The notes beneath the pieces are model-generated. The model was not told where the DNA came from. It saw nothing but the letters and a program-made list of their open reading frames with translations, and did no database searches. The translations under genes were made by a program, and so were the position numbers. 7,712 nt of DNA from Flavobacterium sp. GTDB lineage: Bacteria > Bacteroidota > Bacteroidia > Flavobacteriales > Flavobacteriaceae. The stretch covers positions 1-7,712 of the forward strand of contig JAIXTU010000139.1 in NCBI GenBank assembly GCA_027483785.1. The letters are read 5' to 3'. Of the stretch, positions 6,279 to 7,712 are shown piece by piece (position 1 is the stretch's first letter; the number at the start of each line of letters is the position of its first letter).

Positions 6279-7028
6279 ATGAAAGTGAAGACAATTTTGG
6301 TCTCTCAGCCTGAGCCTAAGGTAGAAAATTCCCCTTATTTTGAGCTTCAGCAAAAGTTAAAAGTAAAGATTGACTTCAGGCCTTTTATTCATGTTGAAGG
6401 TGTTAATGCAAAGGATGTTCGTTTGCAGAAAATTGACCTCAACAATTACACAGCGATCATTTTGACGAGTAAAAATTCGGTAGATCACTTTTTCCGTGTT
6501 GCCGAAGAAATGCGATATAAAATTCCGGAAACGCTCAAGTATTTCTGCCAGTCGGAAGCCATTGCTTACTACTTACAGAAGTATGTGGTGTACCGAAAGC
6601 GCAAAATTTATGTGGGTCAGAAGGATTTTGTAGACATGTCGCCTTTAATTAAAAAATACAAAGACGAGAAATTCTTGTTACCTGCGTCAGATCAGTTAAA
6701 TGCCGATGCGCCTCAAGTTTTGAATAGCTTGAAAGTAGATTGGACACAAGCCACATTCTATAAAACAGTGATGAGCGATTTGTCGGATTTGGCAGATGTT
6801 TACTACGATGTACTCGCGTTTTTTAGTCCGACGGGAATTAAATCGTTGTTTAAGAATTTCCCGGATTTCGAACAAAACAATACGCGCATTGCCGTTTTCG
6901 GATCGACTACCCAAAAAGAAGCATTGGACCACGGTTTGCGTGTCGACATTATGGCACCATCGCCCGAAGCACCATCGATGACTATGGCTTTGGAAAAGTA
7001 CATTACCAAGGTTAACAAAGAAAAATAA
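6279..7028 (+). CDS. hemD: Uroporphyrinogen-III synthase
   Basis: A 249-residue cytoplasmic enzyme that cyclises hydroxymethylbilane with inversion of ring D to uroporphyrinogen III, the branch point to haem and sirohaem. The sequence shows the two-domain HemD pattern: N-terminal KTILVSQPEP and FRPFIHVEGV, then AIILTSKNSVDHFF (59-72) as the segment before the hinge, LKYFCQSEAIAYYL (86-99), the second-domain DVLAFFSPTGIKSLF (177-191), IAVFGSTTQKEALDHG (204-219) and the closing APSPEAPSMTMALEKYI (226-242), which is the conserved C-terminal signature. HemD proteins vary greatly between phyla and this is the Bacteroidota type. The ATG is 19 bp after the DUF4271 stop, without a Shine-Dalgarno. An internal promoter precedes it and a strong terminator follows at 7036-7059. 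No other haem genes are in the window. Confidence 0.88.
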   Translation: MKVKTILVSQPEPKVENSPYFELQQKLKVKIDFRPFIHVEGVNAKDVRLQKIDLNNYTAIILTSKNSVDHFFRVAEEMRYKIPETLKYFCQSEAIAYYLQKYVVYRKRKIYVGQKDFVDMSPLIKKYKDEKFLLPASDQLNADAPQVLNSLKVDWTQATFYKTVMSDLSDLADVYYDVLAFFSPTGIKSLFKNFPDFEQNNTRIAVFGSTTQKEALDHGLRVDIMAPSPEAPSMTMALEKYITKVNKEK

Positions 7029-7035
7029 TTGCACG

Positions 7036-7059
7036 CCCGGCCAATCGCCGGGTTTTTTT
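7036..7059 (+). terminator. Intrinsic terminator after hemD
   Basis: A perfect 6 bp GC stem, CCCGGC (7036-7041) with GCCGGG (7047-7052), encloses a 5 nt loop CAATC and is followed by seven T. It begins 8 bases after the hemD stop and should end the DUF4271-hemD transcript. Confidence 0.9.
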
Positions 7060-7064
7060 ATGCT

Positions 7065-7086
7065 CGGTAACGAACGCCGGTAACGA
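7065..7086 (+). repeat. Short direct repeat CGGTAACGA
   Basis: CGGTAACGA occurs at 7065-7073 and again at 7078-7086, 13 bases apart, directly after the terminator. It could be a pair of protein binding sites or a slip duplication; nothing further can be said. Confidence 0.5.
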
Positions 7087-7114
7087 TTTTCGCGTTAGGT
7101 GGCGGCGCGAAAAT
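7086..7114. repeat. Perfect 9 bp inverted repeat (hairpin 1)
   Basis: ATTTTCGCG (7086-7094) is perfectly complementary to CGCGAAAAT (7106-7114), with an 11 nt loop. It is the first of a series of hairpins in this geneless, GC-rich stretch. No T-run follows, so it is not a simple terminator on the plus strand. Confidence 0.75.
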
Positions 7115-7118
7115 AAAA

Positions 7119-7146
7119 ACGCCAAAGCGCTATTGAGGCTTGGCGT
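7119..7146. repeat. Hairpin 2, 9 bp stem with one bulge
   Basis: ACGCCAA-a-GC (7119-7128) pairs with GCTTGGCGT (7138-7146) around a 9 nt loop, with one bulged A. Its left arm overlaps the left arm of the long inverted repeat, so the two pairings exclude one another. Confidence 0.65.
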
Positions 7147-7199
7147 AACTACTTGCTTTCTCATACTTTTTTATGGAACGAATTTGTTTGCCCGCTTTT

Positions 7200-7225
7200 A
7201 AACGGCGACCAGCGGAAGCCCGTTT
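7200..7225. repeat. Hairpin 3, 6 bp stem
   Basis: AAACGG (7200-7205) pairs with CCGTTT (7220-7225) over a 14 nt loop. It shares 7222-7225 with the outer stem of hairpin 4, so only one of them can form at a time. Confidence 0.5.
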
Positions 7226-7269
7226 GCTGCTTAGCCGAAAAGCGATTTGGCGTTTTTATTGCAGCAAGC
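7222..7269. repeat. Hairpin 4, two-part stem
   Basis: GTTTGCTGC (7222-7230) pairs with GCAGCAAGC (7261-7269), 9 bp with one G-T. Inside it GCCGAA (7234-7239) pairs with TTTGGC (7246-7251), 6 bp with one G-T, around a 6 nt loop. The two-part stem with an internal loop looks like folded RNA or single-stranded DNA more than a protein operator. Confidence 0.55.
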
Positions 7270-7275
7270 AACCGG

Positions 7276-7313
7276 CGGCGGCTTATCGCATATTTCCAGT
7301 GAACGAGCCGCCG
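7276..7313. repeat. Hairpin 5, perfect 8 bp GC-rich stem
   Basis: CGGCGGCT (7276-7283) pairs perfectly with AGCCGCCG (7306-7313) around a 22 nt loop. It ends exactly where the first 230 bp repeat unit begins (7314), so it may mark the unit's boundary. Confidence 0.7.
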
Positions 7314-7482
7314 AAACGCCCAAATTAAAAATAATACGTTAGAGTTAATGTCGATGTAAATCAGTATTGTTTTGTGGTGAAAAAAATTACGTAAAAATTT
7401 GATTTACATATAATTTACGCGAGGTAATATTGCAATATTACAAATGGAAAATCACAAAGCCGAATTCGCGCCTTTTCAAGCG
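7314..7482 (+). repeat. Direct-repeat unit, copy A
   Basis: Three parts. A 28 bp block (7314-7341) matches 7545-7572 at 26 of 28 positions. An AT-rich linker of 59 bases (7342-7400) corresponds to 58 bases in copy B and is clearly diverged. An 82 bp block (7401-7482) matches 7631-7712 at 79 of 82 positions. The 82 bp block holds a perfect 18 bp palindrome and the start of a short reading frame. Function is not recognised. Confidence 0.9.
7424..7441. promoter_or_regulatory. Perfect 18 bp palindrome, copy A
   Basis: GTAATATTGCAATATTAC is fully self-complementary and ends two bases before the ATG at 7444. The same 18 bases recur at 7654-7671. The size and symmetry fit a site for a dimeric DNA-binding protein. 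As a hairpin it would have no loop, which favours protein binding over RNA folding. Confidence 0.5.
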
Positions 7483-7497
7483 ATTGACGGCGCTTAA
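7444..7497 (+). CDS. Possible 17-residue peptide, copy A (doubtful)
   Basis: ATG at 7444 gives MENHKAEFAPFQAIDGA and a TAA. It matches no family I know, has no signal peptide or membrane segment, and is too short to call on its own. The only support is that the same start and first 12 codons are kept in copy B, with no change in them. That can equally be conservation of DNA sequence. It may be a broken copy of a longer gene that begins in copy B. Confidence 0.2.
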   Translation: MENHKAEFAPFQAIDGA

Positions 7498-7544
7498 ATC
7501 TTCATGCGCTGTCTCGGTAATTAATTTCGTGCTCTTGCGGAATA
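7498..7544. other. Spacer between repeat units
   Basis: Unique sequence between copies A and B. It holds a CTCGGTAA like that at 7064-7071 and a stretch before copy B whose minus strand resembles the minus strand before copy A only in the GGGCGTTT motif. No gene is seen. Confidence 0.4.
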
Positions 7545-7712
7545 AAACGCCCAAATTAAAAAGTATACGTTAAATAATTTAAGGTAGAAATACAGAGAAA
7601 TTTTTTGATTGAAAATTAATCTAAAATATTGATTTACAAATAATTTACGTGAGGTAATATTGCAATATTACAAATGGAAAATCACAAAGCCGAATTCGCG
7701 CCTTTTCAAACG
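7545..7712 (+). repeat. Direct-repeat unit, copy B (cut by window end)
   Basis: Starts 231 bases after copy A in its first block, and its 82 bp block starts exactly 230 bases after that of copy A (7631 against 7401). The three differences in the 82 bp block are at 7639, 7650 and 7710. It includes the second 18 bp palindrome (7654-7671) and an ATG at 7674. That frame, MENHKAEFAPFQT, is still open at the last base, so a gene or a third unit may follow outside the window. Confidence 0.88.
7654..7671. promoter_or_regulatory. Perfect 18 bp palindrome, copy B
   Basis: Identical to 7424-7441 and again two bases before an ATG (7674). Exact preservation beside a strongly diverged linker points to constraint on this site or to recent conversion between the copies. 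Confidence 0.5.

Larger units (their letters stand above)
7112..7260. repeat. Long inverted repeat, 20 bp arms, 109 bp apart
   Basis: The plus strand at 7241-7260 reads AGCGATTTGGCGTTTTTATT. The reverse complement of 7112-7131 is the same except for one base (C for A at position 5), so 19 of 20 pair. The enclosed 109 bases hold smaller hairpins. Arms this long and clean in a region without a gene suggest a palindromic mobile element, a miniature transposon or a structured RNA. No transposase is present and no target duplication was found. Confidence 0.7.

Noticed and set aside
6696..7034. Minus-strand frames opposite the hemD 3' half
   Set aside because: hemD is complete and conserved in pattern; the opposing frames are Cys- and Arg-rich and have no start context.
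7094..7341. Integron attC sites, prompted by GTTAGGT at 7094-7100 and GTTAGAG at 7338-7344
   Set aside because: The first fits the GTTRRRY core but no matching RYYYAAC partner lies at the right distance; the second fails the last position. No integrase is in the window.
7314..7712. CRISPR array
   Set aside because: Only two units, about 230 bp apart, with repeat blocks of 28 and 82 bp; this is far outside CRISPR repeat and spacer sizes.

Overview
The window looks like a chromosome segment from a member of the Bacteroidota, most likely order Flavobacteriales. The reasons are a TonB-dependent receptor followed by a DUF4249 lipoprotein, the Bacteroidota-specific families DUF4296 and DUF4271, -7 promoter elements of the TAnnTTTG type, and an absence of Shine-Dalgarno sequences. 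No species can be named from the sequence alone.

Left part (1-1524): the 3' end of a TonB-dependent outer-membrane receptor gene and, 24 bp downstream, a DUF4249 lipoprotein gene. They form a probable outer-membrane uptake pair. This part is visibly AT-richer than the centre (421-480 has 19 G/C of 60; 2101-2160 has 27 of 60).

Graveyard (1525-2059): a 535 bp stretch without an intact gene. It holds a decayed N-terminal piece of a DUF1016/YhcG-type nuclease gene with two in-frame stops. Fused to it is a fragment that resembles an internal part of a zeta-toxin-like ATPase.

Centre (2060-7059): a compact housekeeping block. An NAD-dependent epimerase/reductase gene (+) runs tail-to-tail, with overlapping stop codons, into a three-gene minus-strand operon: a DPM1-like GT2 glycosyltransferase, dihydroorotase (pyrC) and a DUF4296 lipoprotein, with gaps of 3 and 1 bp. 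A divergent promoter region at 5495-5590 separates that operon from a DUF4271 membrane protein gene and hemD (uroporphyrinogen-III synthase) on the plus strand, which end in a clear intrinsic terminator. The block combines pyrimidine and tetrapyrrole synthesis, polyprenol-linked glycosylation and two envelope proteins of unknown role. I recall this gene order as recurring in Flavobacteriales.

Right part (7060-7712): no ordinary gene. GC-rich sequence (7261-7320 has 37 G/C of 60) forms a dense series of strong inverted repeats. Two copies of a repeat spaced about 230 bp follow, and the second is cut by the window end. Each copy carries a conserved 28 bp block, a diverged AT-rich linker, and an 82 bp block (79/82 identical) with a perfect 18 bp palindrome just before a short ATG reading frame. 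This region is the best candidate for something undescribed; its function cannot be read from the sequence.
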